Source of the DNA: Onchocerca volvulus
Taxonomy: Eukaryota; Nematoda; Chromadorea; Rhabditida; Onchocercidae
NCBI GenBank assembly: GCA_000499405.2
Contig: HG738137.1
Span: forward strand, 14,067,661 to 14,131,660
DNA length: 64,000 nucleotides
Reading direction: 5' to 3'
Below, in pieces: positions 36,063 through 49,000 of this stretch; within the stretch, counting starts at the first letter, position 1, and each line of letters begins with the position of its first letter. Under the pieces are notes generated by a model. That model was given only the letters and a program-made list of their open reading frames with translations, did no database searches and was not told where the DNA came from. The position numbers and the translations under genes were made by a program.

Positions 36063-39000
36063 TTGGTCAAAATGAGGATTCGAACATATCCGATATTCCT
36101 ATTTAATTAAACTTTACTAAATTTTTAAATTTTAATTTGTTCCTTTTTCATTCTACTAGAATCTGAAATTTTATCGATGATGAAAATGAAACGATAAAAT
36201 TTTTGTTTATACATAAAAAAAATGGAGATTAATAATATACTAAAGCCAATTTAAATTAATGTTTCGAAGATTAGTTTTTTTTTTTTAATGATATTAAACG
36301 ATTAAAAATTTATTAGAAAAATTTGTTTTCAAATATAAATGTATTACTTTTTTCTTTGTAGATGTATTTACATATTTCAATTTGAGTTAATTATTCCGCT
36401 TCACATATTTTGTTTTGCCCCAAAAGTTGCTATGAATAATTGAAAATGCAAATTAATTTAGTATTTGGAAACGATGAAAAAAATTGTCCTTTCATATTTA
36501 AAAACAGAATAAATATGTTATTTGATATATTAAATTTGAAATTGAAGAATAAAACATTCTAGTAGCATAGTTGCAATTTCAAAATTCATTGTAACATTAA
36601 ATGTGAAATTAAAAAAAAAAAAAAATTAATTTCTAAAAATGTAATAGTCTTTTCCTTTATTTCTCTTCTTCTGTCTCTCTCTCTCTCTCTTTTTTTCTTC
36701 AGAAAATATGAAAAAATGCGAAAAACTATTTTCAAAATCGTTAACACTCATTTTTAACATATGATTATCACAAATAATCATAGTTTAATTAATATATTTC
36801 ATTTTTTTTCTCCTCTCTTCCAGTCCATCTTTTTCCTCTTTTTCTATCATTCTAAAGAAAGAAAGAGAGAGAGAAAAAAAGGAAAAGAAATAAAGAAGAG
36901 AAAAAAGTATATACAAAAAAATCTTTATTGTAATTTAGAGGTCATTTCCTCCTCTTTTTGATCCAATTTTATTTTCCATTCATTTTAAGAGAGTAGACAA
37001 ATTTGAATTTTAACATAGTTTTTCGACTATTTTTAAAATTTTATATATAGATAAGGAATTATTTCTTATATTTTACTTTTTATTTCTAGATTAATTTTTT
37101 TCTCTTCTCGCTTACCTCTCTCTCTCTCTTTTTCCTCTTTCTCTTTATTAGAAGAAGTATTATTTTCCATTAAATATTATTAAATACCTATTTTGTACAA
37201 ATTAATTTGCAAACAATGAAATTTTAAAATCTCAAATTTTTAAATTTTCAAGAAATTCATAAATCTTAAAATTGTATACATCTATAAAAGCGCCAATACT
37301 TTTTTTTTTTTCAAACTTATTCAATTCCTATAAATGTAGATGAGACAATTTTGTATTGATGTATTGCATGGCCACTACTGACCACCAAAATGACCACCAC
37401 AAATGACCACTAATCATCATGCATTCAAATAGCCTCTTCTTTCTCCAAAAGGTCATTTTCATGAGAGATTAACGAAAAGGCTGCTTTATTTAATTTTGTT
37501 GTTGTTGTTGTTTCCTAGGATGGATGTACTGGTGGGCCATGCGGCCCATCATTTATTCTTATATTTAATTCTCTTTATTGTTGTTATTATTGTTCATTTA
37601 GGTGATACTTTGGTGGATGATTCAATTTTTTAAATTAAATTCAAATTCCATTCCACCACTCTTCATTTTCGTATTTTTTTAAAATGTATAGTAAACTTTT
37701 GGAATCTCTAGAAAATTCTGAAAGAAATGCGGCCCCACGTTTACTCTTTTCTGTATGTGTTGTTATTGTTATTGTTCCTTCGATATCGATGCAGTGGTGG
37801 ACCATGCGGCCCCTCGTTTACTGTTCTCTTGTATTTAACTCTGTTTCGTTGTTGTTGTTTTTCAGAATTGATGTACTGGTGGACCATGCGGCCCCTCATC
37901 AGCTCATCTCTGCCACCTTTCATCCTCCAAACATTTTGAGTATTCTGCAGCGATAATTGTTGAAAGAGATGTGTATGTGTGTGTGTGTGTGTGTATGTAT
38001 AATGTTTGCGCATCCATTCGGGTACCGACCGAACGACCGACCGACCGCCCGACCGCATCTCTCGACAATTCAATTTTCATTTTCGATAGATCTCATCGAC
38101 TCGTCCACCCACCTCTTCCGTAATGCTTCTCGCTCTTCTATTACTCAAAAATTGCATGGATTTTCATTTCCAAAAACTTTTCAACGATATTATCCGGAAT
38201 CTAAAAATAAAGAAGAAAAATCATGTAATAAATTTTTGAAATTTCAATTTTTTAAATTTAAATTTAAATTTCACTTTGTCATTTTTCATTTTCGTATATT
38301 TTTTGTTAAAATGTATATTGTAAGGTTTTGAAATTTTTGAAAAATTTTCTAGATTTAAATTTCATTTGTTGTCATTTTTCATATTCGTATTTTGTTAAAA
38401 TGTTTGTAGTTAAATATTTTTTTTTTGGGATTTTTGAAAAAAAAATTTTCTTTTTTTTGGAAAGGAAACGTTTGGGAAATTTTTCAAGTTTAGAGCTCAC
38501 CTTGTCACTTTTCATTCTCATTTTTTTTTTTTTTTAAAATGTTTTAGTAACAAATTTTCGAGATTTCAATTTTTTAAGTTTAAATTTCTTTTTGCCATTT
38601 TTCATTTTCGTACTTTTTAAAATGTATTTAGTAAACTTTTGGGGTTCCAATTTTTCAAATTTAAATTTGAATTTCATTCTGTCATTTTTGATTTTCGTAC
38701 TTTTCACTTATTTGTTTCGTTATCAGATTTAATCTTTTGAATGTTTCATTTTTCATGCATTTCTTCTCATCTTCTTTCGCATGATTTTTGATCAAATTCG
38801 TCCCTGAGCTTTATTTATTTCGCTTTTAAATTTGTAATTCTTTGGCAGAATAAAGAATGGGAATGGAACTCAGAAAGCGCCAACAAATGGGTGTCCCAAG
38901 AGATTTGAATTTGAAAATTTAAAAACTGTGAACTAATTAATGGAATTCGATAAATTAGGAAAAAGAATTAAATTTAATGAAAACCAAAAAAGAAATTTTT

Positions 39001-39947
39001 TTTTCAAAATTTTACAATCATTATGCTTATGGGGAAATCAAAAAATGAATCGTTGAAAATACTCTGCTTAAATTACTAAATGAAAATGAAAATAATTAAT
39101 TAACTCTTAAATATCATGTAGGTTTTAATTATTTTTCGAAAAACAAATTAATTTAGTAATATTTAAAAACAATCAAAATATCAAAATGTTAATTGGAATT
39201 AAGTATTTTTTCATTTTCTCTTAAGCATAATAACTGTAAAATTTAAAAAAAAAAAAAATCTCTTTTTTTGTTTTCATTAAATTAATTTTTTTCTCTAATT
39301 AATTCAATTTCACTAATTATTTTTTCAATTTTTTATATTTTGATCATATATATTTCTAATCTTTTTTCCCATTTTTCTGAAATACTTTTTTTTTCATCGT
39401 TTCGTGAAATTAAAAATTCATTTTATTTGGCAATATTGCAAAAGTAACCAAATGAAATAGTGAAATAAATTTTCCATATTCCTCATTTTCAAGGTCATCC
39501 AATCTCTATGAATTTATGTATATATTTATTTCCATAAAATAGCTTAGTCCCAAAATCTTTACAATTTGAATTGTATATGAAAGAGGAAACTAATTATTAT
39601 ATATAATTTATTTTCATGGCATAAATATACAATTCATACCATTTCTTCTTTTCAAAATCAGTTTTATTATTCGATAATTGGAATATTTTAAGAAAGATAT
39701 AAATATATAGTAATATAGAGTTATAAATAGATATATAAATACACTGCATAATGTACTCGAAATATTTCGAGTACTTTCGCTTGATTTGGTTCAAAGAAGT
39801 TATTCAATGATAATATTTTCATGAAAATAATAACAATAATAATAATATCTCAATGATTATCGGAGATATTCTAATAGTGAAAAACTTCAATTTTCTATTT
39901 TATTCAAATTTCAAATTATCTTTTTTACTTCTATCTAAACTTATTTA

Positions 39948-40009
<62 letters not shown>

Positions 40010-43000
40010 TTTATTAATTATTAATTAACATAAATTAAAGTATCAATATAATCTAAAAATATAATTTCAACCAATGCTGACCTCTATTAACTTAAGTAGT
40101 TAGAAGATGATGATGAAATTAAAAAGAAATCAGTTTTAATTAAGATTTTAAGGAAAACTAAAAAATGGCTTTCAATAATAGTATATAACATGAATAGCTT
40201 TTTTTTATTAATTATGATTATTAAATAATCAGTTTAGTTTATATGCTTTATCATTACTACAAATTGCTTATGAAAGTATTTAGCTTATTAAATGACCTAT
40301 GGATTATTATAAATTTGACCGATGACCTTATTTTAATTTATGAAATGACTGATGACTTTATTGCAACTTACGAAATGACCGATGATCTTATTGTAGCTTA
40401 TGAAATGACCAATAACCTTATTTTACTTTATGAAATGACCAGTGACCTTATTATAGCTTGTAGAATGACCGATGATCTTGCTACAGGTTACAAAATGACC
40501 GAAGAACTTATTTTAGCTAATGAAATGACCGATGATTATTTATGAAATAGCTGATGGCCTTATCGTAGCCTTATTGAAATAGCCAGTAACTTTGTCGCAA
40601 CTTACAAGGTTGGTGGATGGCTTGTTATAGCTCTGATCGATGATCTATTATAGCTTCGAGATCAATAAATGACCGATAGCTCAGACGGATAATTTTTCAA
40701 ATTTTCATGTAAACAATAAAATATGATATAATATTAATTATTTGTTCTTATTAATTATTTCATTAAATTTTAAAATCAATATTAAAACTGAATTTTGATT
40801 GCAAAACTTTTGCAAATAATTTGAAAGATCTCTTAAACAACATTTCATCCGAAGGATCAAATCTTCTTCTCTCTTCTTTTTTCTTTTTTCAAGAGGATAT
40901 TTATTTTAAAATTACGGTAGAAAACTTGTTTTGTGTTCTTTCATTCCATTTCAAATTTCATTCATTGTCATTTTTTCTTTACCATCCACTTTTTATTTGA
41001 AATGAAAAATTCCTATATTTTAATCAGTCAATTAATTTCTTTTATTTCAATTAAAAAAAAATCAAAAGATGATTTGTAAGATTTTTTATAAAATTAATCA
41101 AAAAATTCTTTTTATAAAAATCAAACCAAAATTTATGAAATTAATAAAAAAAGATTCACGCACATTTTCTTGTTTTTTTTTTGTTCTTTTTTTCCTATTT
41201 TTCACCGTTCTCTTTTTTTGCACCTTCCTGATAAGTATTATTGATAAGAGCTTATCATTTGCCATTTTCTTTTTTCCAAGTTTTCATTTTTGGAAGAGTT
41301 TTTAACAGCAAAAAAATATATATAATTTTTCATTTCTTAAATAATCAGTATATTTTAGTTATTGACAATTTTTGAAAATTGTCAAAATAATTGAGCAAAA
41401 ATAACACTTTATTATATTTTTTGAGAATTTTTGTTTAAAAAAAAATCTTTTTATTATTTAAATTTAAAATTAAGGATTCATTCGATGTTGAATGCAAAAT
41501 TGATGGCATTGCTGAATATATTTGTTAGCATATAGCTGTTACTATTTGACCATCTGTTTTTTTTTTTTTATCTAATTCTATATTTAAAATATATATTTAT
41601 GTAGATGGGGTGTGTGGGTGGATGTGTGTAGTCGTGTGTGGGTGGGCGTGGGTGGATACGTATGTGGGTGTTTGCGTATATATTTATACTTCAATATTTT
41701 GAATAAATCTTGATAGATTTAAAAAAAAAAAATCATTGATCATTGTGCTCTATAGTATCCATATTTATTTATTTGTTCATTTATATTGACTCATTTTCGA
41801 TCGATCTGTCTATTATCATTTTTTTCAGTCAATTGATTTTATTACAATTCCTAATTAATTAGTGCTTTTTTTTACATTTGTAATGAATTTTCTTTCTTTT
41901 GCTTTATTTATGGTTAATTATTTCGAGGAAAAAATTGAAAGAGAACTGAAAAAACTCGACCTAGTAAATTGTGATTATTCAACTAAAAAAAAGTATAAAT
42001 TGATTGAATTTAAAGTCAACCATAAAAGAAATAAAATTATGCTTATTATTATAATAAAAATTCAAATTTATAATGAATACATACTTATAAATACGTATTC
42101 ATTTATATAAGATACATTAAATTAATCATGATTAATCTTTATTTTATAGTGATACATTTATAAAAAGAGATTTACATACATATTTTTAAAAAGAATTTTT
42201 TCAAATATTTAAATTAAAATCTAAGTTTAAATTTTATGAAAAACTTTTATTCTAATTTTTTGCTCTTAATTTTTATGCTAATTTTATTTATTTCTGCAAA
42301 ATAAAGTTTTGCAATTTTTTTTTTTTAGTGAAAATAAATGAAAAGGAAACATATATGTATTATTAACTCATTAGTCATTAAATGATGTATTAATTTTTGG
42401 ATAAAATAGTACTTTTATCAATGGGATTTTTTCAAATATTTGAAATTTTATATGCTCATTTAACAGATGTTGTCCATTGCATATAATTATCATAATTAGA
42501 CTGTAAACCATCGAAATATCCATTAACCTATTTATGTGTATCTCTTTGATAGAAAGATTTTGATTGAAAATGTTCTTTGAACTAGACAATTTTTTTTTTT
42601 TTTTAAATAGAGATTCCAATTTAATTATTTAAAATTTTCAAAAATGACTGAAAATATTTTATAAATAAATATGTATACAAATTTTTGCTCTATTTTTATC
42701 TTCTACTATTATTGCTCTTTATGTATTGATTTGAAATGAGAAAAAAAACAAAAAAAACGAAAGAAAAATTTTAATGTCATTATTTGTTTACTTAATTCCA
42801 TTACTTGTTTATTTAAGTGTTTTTTTTTTTTTCAAAAAAAAAGCCATTAAAAATATCATAAAAATAAATATATTTACATTCCTTTCTTTTTCTCTCAATT
42901 TTTGCCTTGCAGTATTGCATTTTTATGTATTTTTTGTAAAGGAGAGAAGAAATATTACGTAAAATTTATTGATTTTAATGGAATTTTAAAATTGAACTAT

Positions 43001-46000
43001 CGAAAAAAAAATTGAAAGAAAAAAGAAAAGAAGAGAGAAGAAAGAAAGAAAGAAAGAAAAATGAATTTTTAAATGGAATAAATAAATCTGTTTGAAAAAG
43101 ATAACAAATAAAAATATTTTGTACTTACATTTCTTTTCATGTTCAAAAATGTTTTCATTTGTTTTCTTTTGAAGATTCGAAATAGTTGATAAGTTAAAAA
43201 TAGGAAATAAAATTTGTAAATTTTAAATCTGTTCAAAAATTAATTCCATTCCTGATTAAAGTTTCATATAATAAAAATAACATGAAATTAGATATGGTAT
43301 TACCGTAAGTTTTTCTTGAAATCTAAGAAATTCATTGAAAAGAAAGATAATTAATCTATAGTATGAATTAATTTTTGTAAATTTTTGATTTTTCATTTAA
43401 TTTTTTGATAAATCGTTCAATCGGTGAACATATTTGTTTTTGTCGTTTATGATAAATTAACAGTTAGAAATTTAAAAATTTACAAATTATTTATCCTTGA
43501 AAATGACCAATTTTATGAAAATTTTAAAATTGATCTTATCGATCGATATGAATCTTTCAGTTCATTTGAAGAGATAACAATTGCATCGAAAGGATTAGAT
43601 GCAAATTCATATATGTTTGTATAATATTAAAATAGTCGACTATATGGATCATTTAATTATGGTTTTCAAATTTATTTGTGCAATATAATCTTGATAATAA
43701 TAGTAATAATTATAGTTGTAATAATAATGATAATGATGAAAATTTCATAGTAATCAATAATATTTAATAATTCCAAATTCGAAACTAGTTCTATTTTTGG
43801 CTTCGAAAATAGTTAGTTAGATAGCATTTATTCGGAGACAATTTTATTATATTATGCAAAATTTATTAAGCAAGTAAATTTCGTCGTAAACATTTTGCAA
43901 CTTTAACTTAGCAAATAAAAATTGTTTATTCGAATACTTTATTGGTTGTCACTATTTATTGTTGCGTAAAATTTGATAAGAATTTTATAAAGTTAGTGGG
44001 AAAAAAAAAAACGAAAAATTAAGAATTATATCGAAAAAATTAGAAATGATAAGAATATTTTCTCTTTTTTTTTTCTTCAACAAATTCATTTCATATCTTT
44101 TTTTTAAATAGTAATATTGATCTTTTTGTGTCAGATTTTTTCGATTTGCAACGTTTGTTGTCTTCTTTTATTAGAAATAAAACTATTCATTTTTTCTTTT
44201 TTTTTTTTAGTGCTAATTTTATTTTTTTAGATGTAATTATTTTTGAAGTGTTTTGTTTTTTCGTAATTTTTGTTATTATTTTCAGTTTGAAATTAATTTT
44301 CTATCTTCATCCTGCAATCCTCTTCTTTCTTTCTCTACAAATTTCATATTTTTATATTTCACTCTTTACGAATTATGATCGGTGGATTTTCATTCAAATT
44401 TTTAGTTTAATATTAATAGTTTCATATTTTAAATACAGGATGAAAAATTTCATTTATAATTAATTCGAGTAATATTTCCATCTTTTTGTTTTATATTTAA
44501 TTTATAATGGGCAAAAATTCTGTAAAAATCAATAATATTAGATTAGAGCAAAGCAGACAAATTCTTAAGATTTTATGTAATCGAAATATGTTTACTAAAT
44601 TGATTTAAATATTAAATTTGTTAATATTTAGATAAATTTAATGAATATATTTCGCGGGAATAAATGTTTCTAAAAGCAGAAAAAAAAATGAATTATTCCC
44701 TAAGAATTGTTTTTTTTTGCAAAATAATATCAACAAAAACAAGTTTTTGATAATGTATTTATACTAACAAAATACTTGCTTATTACTGTATTAAGTAATG
44801 CCAGTGGATACGGTATGCTGATATGGTATTCAATAAAAGTACTATACTTCTTTTGTTCATCCATTTCTATCCCTTTGTATATTGTAGTACCATCATATAT
44901 ATTTCGATGATTCTTATTAACCTCATTTGTTAAAGTATGCAATCGTTCAAAATATTTCCTCTTTTTTCTTTTGTTAGATTTTAATAAATTATGCATCCGT
45001 TTTGTTTTCTTTACTTCAAATTTCTGCTTTCCTGAAAATTTGAAGAATTTATTTTAAAAGAATCATTCGAAATTCTTTCTTGTCAATCAAAAAAAAAAAT
45101 TCAATAGCAAATGATGAATATCTTTCTGCATTGTTTATTTACATCAGTCATTTTTCATTTTATTTATTTTCTCCGACATTGATGAAAATTTGATTTTTAT
45201 TACAAATATGATGATTTAATTAAAGTCTAAAATGTGAAGTGAATAATTTATTGAATGAAAATTCATTTATTCTTCATTCATATAACATACCATATGATCC
45301 GGATGATAATAAATATTTAGATTGGTAAAAAATTGGAAAAATAAATTAATAAGTATGATAAGTTAATTAATTATCATTTTATCAATTATCTTTCCGTACA
45401 TATTTTTTCGATTATATTTCTTCTAATATTCATATAAGTCAAAGTATAATAAATACCTTCAATTTTCCCATTAATTCATTTTTTCTTCAATATGGCCTAA
45501 TCAGTTGATAATTTCGTATCACATAACATGATATGCTAAATTGAAATCTATTTAAAAACTAAGTATAAGATCAAGTTTTTCAATTTGAAGTTTGTGAATT
45601 CTGTAACTTGAGATATTTTAAGACTTGAAGAATTTAATATAACATTTCATTTAATAATTTTGTAAAACAAATGCTTGTAATTTTGTAATTTGTAACATTA
45701 TTTAAATTTAGATATTTCATTCATTTTCTATTTTGTCCAATTTATTTCATTTATTATTTTTTATCCAATTATTTATTGTAATTCGATTATTCATTTTATT
45801 CATTTATTCATTAATTAATATACTGTAAGAAAGAAAAAAAAAACAAAATAAAATAAAATTCTTTTTTCTTCAAAAAGTGGTGCAAATCTTTGAAGAATTT
45901 AATAGTGTTCATAAAATTTATTCCATTTAACAATAATTTCTTGGTTTGAAAGATTGTATAAGTATTTTGGATGAACATTATCGTAGCTTAATAAATAGAA

Positions 46001-49000
46001 GGGATTTAAAATTGGGACAATTTGACCGATTTAATATTTTTGGCCTATTTTTTAAAAAGGTTAATACTAAAGAAGATTGAATACTTCACCAATTTATTCA
46101 TAAAATGAACCGGGAGATGAACAATTTAAACAAATGATTTGGGTTAATTTTATTTTTCAAATTTCCCACTGGAATGAAAATTTTGTCAAAAAAATTTTTT
46201 GCATATTTCTGGATTATTTTTGCATTTATTTTGTTAAAAATTTTCAAAATTAATCTCATATTTAAATTTATTTTCTGCGTATGAATAGTTTCAATCTTTT
46301 TTAAAAATCTATTTAAACGGTTGGAGATAATTTGAAGCAAGAAATTTATTAATTTTATTGAAATAGTTGGAATAAATTTGAAATTTCATTCATTGAAATT
46401 TTTTTTTTCATTGTATTTTTCTCTCTTTTTTTACATAAAAAAGTAAAATTTACAGTAATCTTTTGAAATTATTTGTTCTTTTCAAGTAGTATATTTCGAT
46501 AAAATTTACAACCATCTATTTTGTAATTATTTATTCTCTTCAACAAGCAGGTTTTTTTTGTAAGATTTACAGTAATCCATTTTGAAATTATTTATTCTTT
46601 TCAAATAATACATCCAAGTAGTCGTCCAAATTTTAGCGCATTCTTGAACCAATTAAAAAATAATCGAAATAATTTAATCAAAAAAAAAAAAAAACGATAA
46701 GATTATAATTTTGAATTCATTGAACGGATTATTTTTTTTCGAATATTTCTTCCTCGATTCTGGAAATTTTTCCGGAATTTATATTTTAATGCTAACTTTA
46801 GACATTTTTCCGAATTTATGCTATAATCTAACTTTAACAATTATTCGCTCCAAGAAAATTCCGAACATTTTTCCGGGTTTATATTACAATGCTAACTTTA
46901 ATCAATTATTCAATACATATGGCACAATCATAAAAGTTATTTTAAAAAACTGCCGGAGATTGAAATCGGAAAGCAAATGTAACAGGAAATAAAATCCGGA
47001 AATCCTAAATGAAAATATTATAACCAATTTTCATAATAATCATTGTTGATTCTTTGATTTTTTTTTTCCGGTTAATATTTATAGGATATTTTCCGTTTGT
47101 AATTGCTGTTTCAGTTTTTCTTTTTTTTTTTGTTTCAAGTGTTTTGCTTATTATAGTATACGACGTACCGGAAATCCGTTACGTGATCGGATGTATCGAA
47201 CGGAAAATTCATTGGAAATATGGATTTTGGAAGCAAAAGGTATTCCGGTTAAACGGAAATACTATTGTGAGATATGTCTTGATAAGACATTATATGCTCG
47301 AACATCCGCAAAACCACGTGGTGATATTTGTTTTTGGGGCGAACATTTCTATTTCAGGTTTTATTTTCCTGATCAATTTTTTTTTTGTGTTATTTTGACA
47401 GATTTTTCAATTTATCAATTCCAATTTCGAGATTTTCTTGCTGTAAAAGTTTTTTTTTTTTTTTTGGAATAAAAAATGACTTTTTTCTCACTGGTATTTG
47501 AGAAATATTTCAATGTAATTTTTAGAAATAATTGAATAATTTAAATTAATAATTTCTAATAGTATTTGCTATCACGTATAGTTATAGTTAATTACAATAG
47601 TTCTAAATTAATAAGTAATTTTTATTTCAAAAATCTGATATTCATCCCAGATCATATTTAAAAGAATTTAATTATAATTAAATGATTTATTGTATTTAAT
47701 GTATTTAATTACTAATTAAATGATTTTCCCACAATTTTTTCGAAATATATAAACAATCATATCTATATTTCCTTTTTAATTCCTTATAATTTCGTAGTAA
47801 CACGAGCAATATAATAAAAATAAAAGCACATCTTTTTAATCAAATACTTATTTTCATTTTATTTTTTTTTTTGGTGAAAAAGATTTAATTTTTTCTAAAA
47901 TTTTAGTCCAATTCCAACATTGGAAAATGTTTGCATCAATTTATATCGTGAAGCAGATGCAAAGAAAAAAAAGGATCGTTCAACGTTGATCGGATATGTT
48001 CAGATTAAAATTGATCAACTTACTACGCGACATCCAGTGGAACGATGGTTTGTTTTGTTTGTTTACTTCTTTATTTGTTTATTTATTTATTTTCTCTCTC
48101 TCTCCTTTTCTCTTTTATCGAATATGATGTGATAATGAATTTTTTTTCTTTTGCAAATAGCAAATTTTTCAAGAAAACAAGTAAATAAATAAATAAATGA
48201 AACTTCTGAACACTATGTGTCTCCGAACATTTAGAATTTTTGATCATTTCAAATGATATTACTTGTCCTATTTTGATAATTTTATCTATAAGATGTTTAT
48301 ATGTTGAAAATATTTATATTTATCTTTTTAAAAAAGGTTTTAATTGCTTTATTTTTCCATTAATTAGAAATTATTATAAATGTAAAGAAAAAAAAAATCA
48401 ATTGGATCATTTTTTTCAACATTATCAAATAATTATAGAACTATTTTTTTAGTTGAAATTATAATTGTTAGAAATCTTTTTTTTTCATTTTCCAATTGGA
48501 AATTTTAAAAAAAGCGTATGAATTCAATGAATTTATTAAAATATCATTTCTAATTAGATGAAATAAAGCTTTTTTTTTAGTCAAATTAATAAAATATTTT
48601 TGCAATTATCCATTTTTTTTGTAATGTAATTATTTAATATTCACTATCCATGTTATATATAATGCAAATTTTAGTTATAAATAAATGAATCAATCGAAAA
48701 TTTGAATTAATTAATAAATTTATATACAATGCGAAAAGTATTTTTTTACTTCTGTTTGTTTGTTGTAATTTTTCGTAATTTTGTTCGAAATTATTCATGA
48801 TAAATATATTTTTTTATCTTAAAGTTATGAAATTCTAAATTTTTATAAAATTTTAACGTCTCAATTTTCATTGTTTGCCAAACTGATTTAGAATTAATTG
48901 ATTTTATCATTTTAGATGAACTTTTCCATTTTTCTTCTCCAAAATTGATATCAAAGATAAACGTTCTATTTCGCCCCATCTTTTCCTACTTTTAATTTAC

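Larger units (their letters stand above)
35836..47156 (+). other. Intron 6 (11.3 kb)
   Basis: The longest intron. Holds GC-rich repeats (37515-37900), a TTTTCATTTTCGTA repeat (38230-38720), a TA run (39949-40006), a 30-bp minisatellite (40317-40680), a G-rich tract (41607-41670), weak exon g (41883-41992) and two more repeats (46440-46615, 46745-46905). Isolated open frames at 43424-43624 (+) and 44730-44996 (-) look mildly coding but are not recognised. Confidence 0.65.

Noticed and set aside
36041..36090. GATTCGAAC, resembling a reversed tRNA B-box
   Set aside because: No A-box, acceptor stem or cloverleaf in the neighbouring sequence. No tRNA is supported anywhere in the window.
37684..38331. 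Several overlapping frames on both strands (90-124 codons)
   Set aside because: Produced by the GCGGCCC repeat, GT and GACC runs; mutually contradictory frames.
38857..38925. 22-codon frame [20 protein letters not shown] after a TTTGGCAG acceptor-like site
   Set aside because: Only a very weak donor and a stop follow shortly; no phase fit to exon 7.
46711..46992. 93-codon + frame
   Set aside because: Reads through the three-copy TTTTTCCGG repeat; no ATG at its start.
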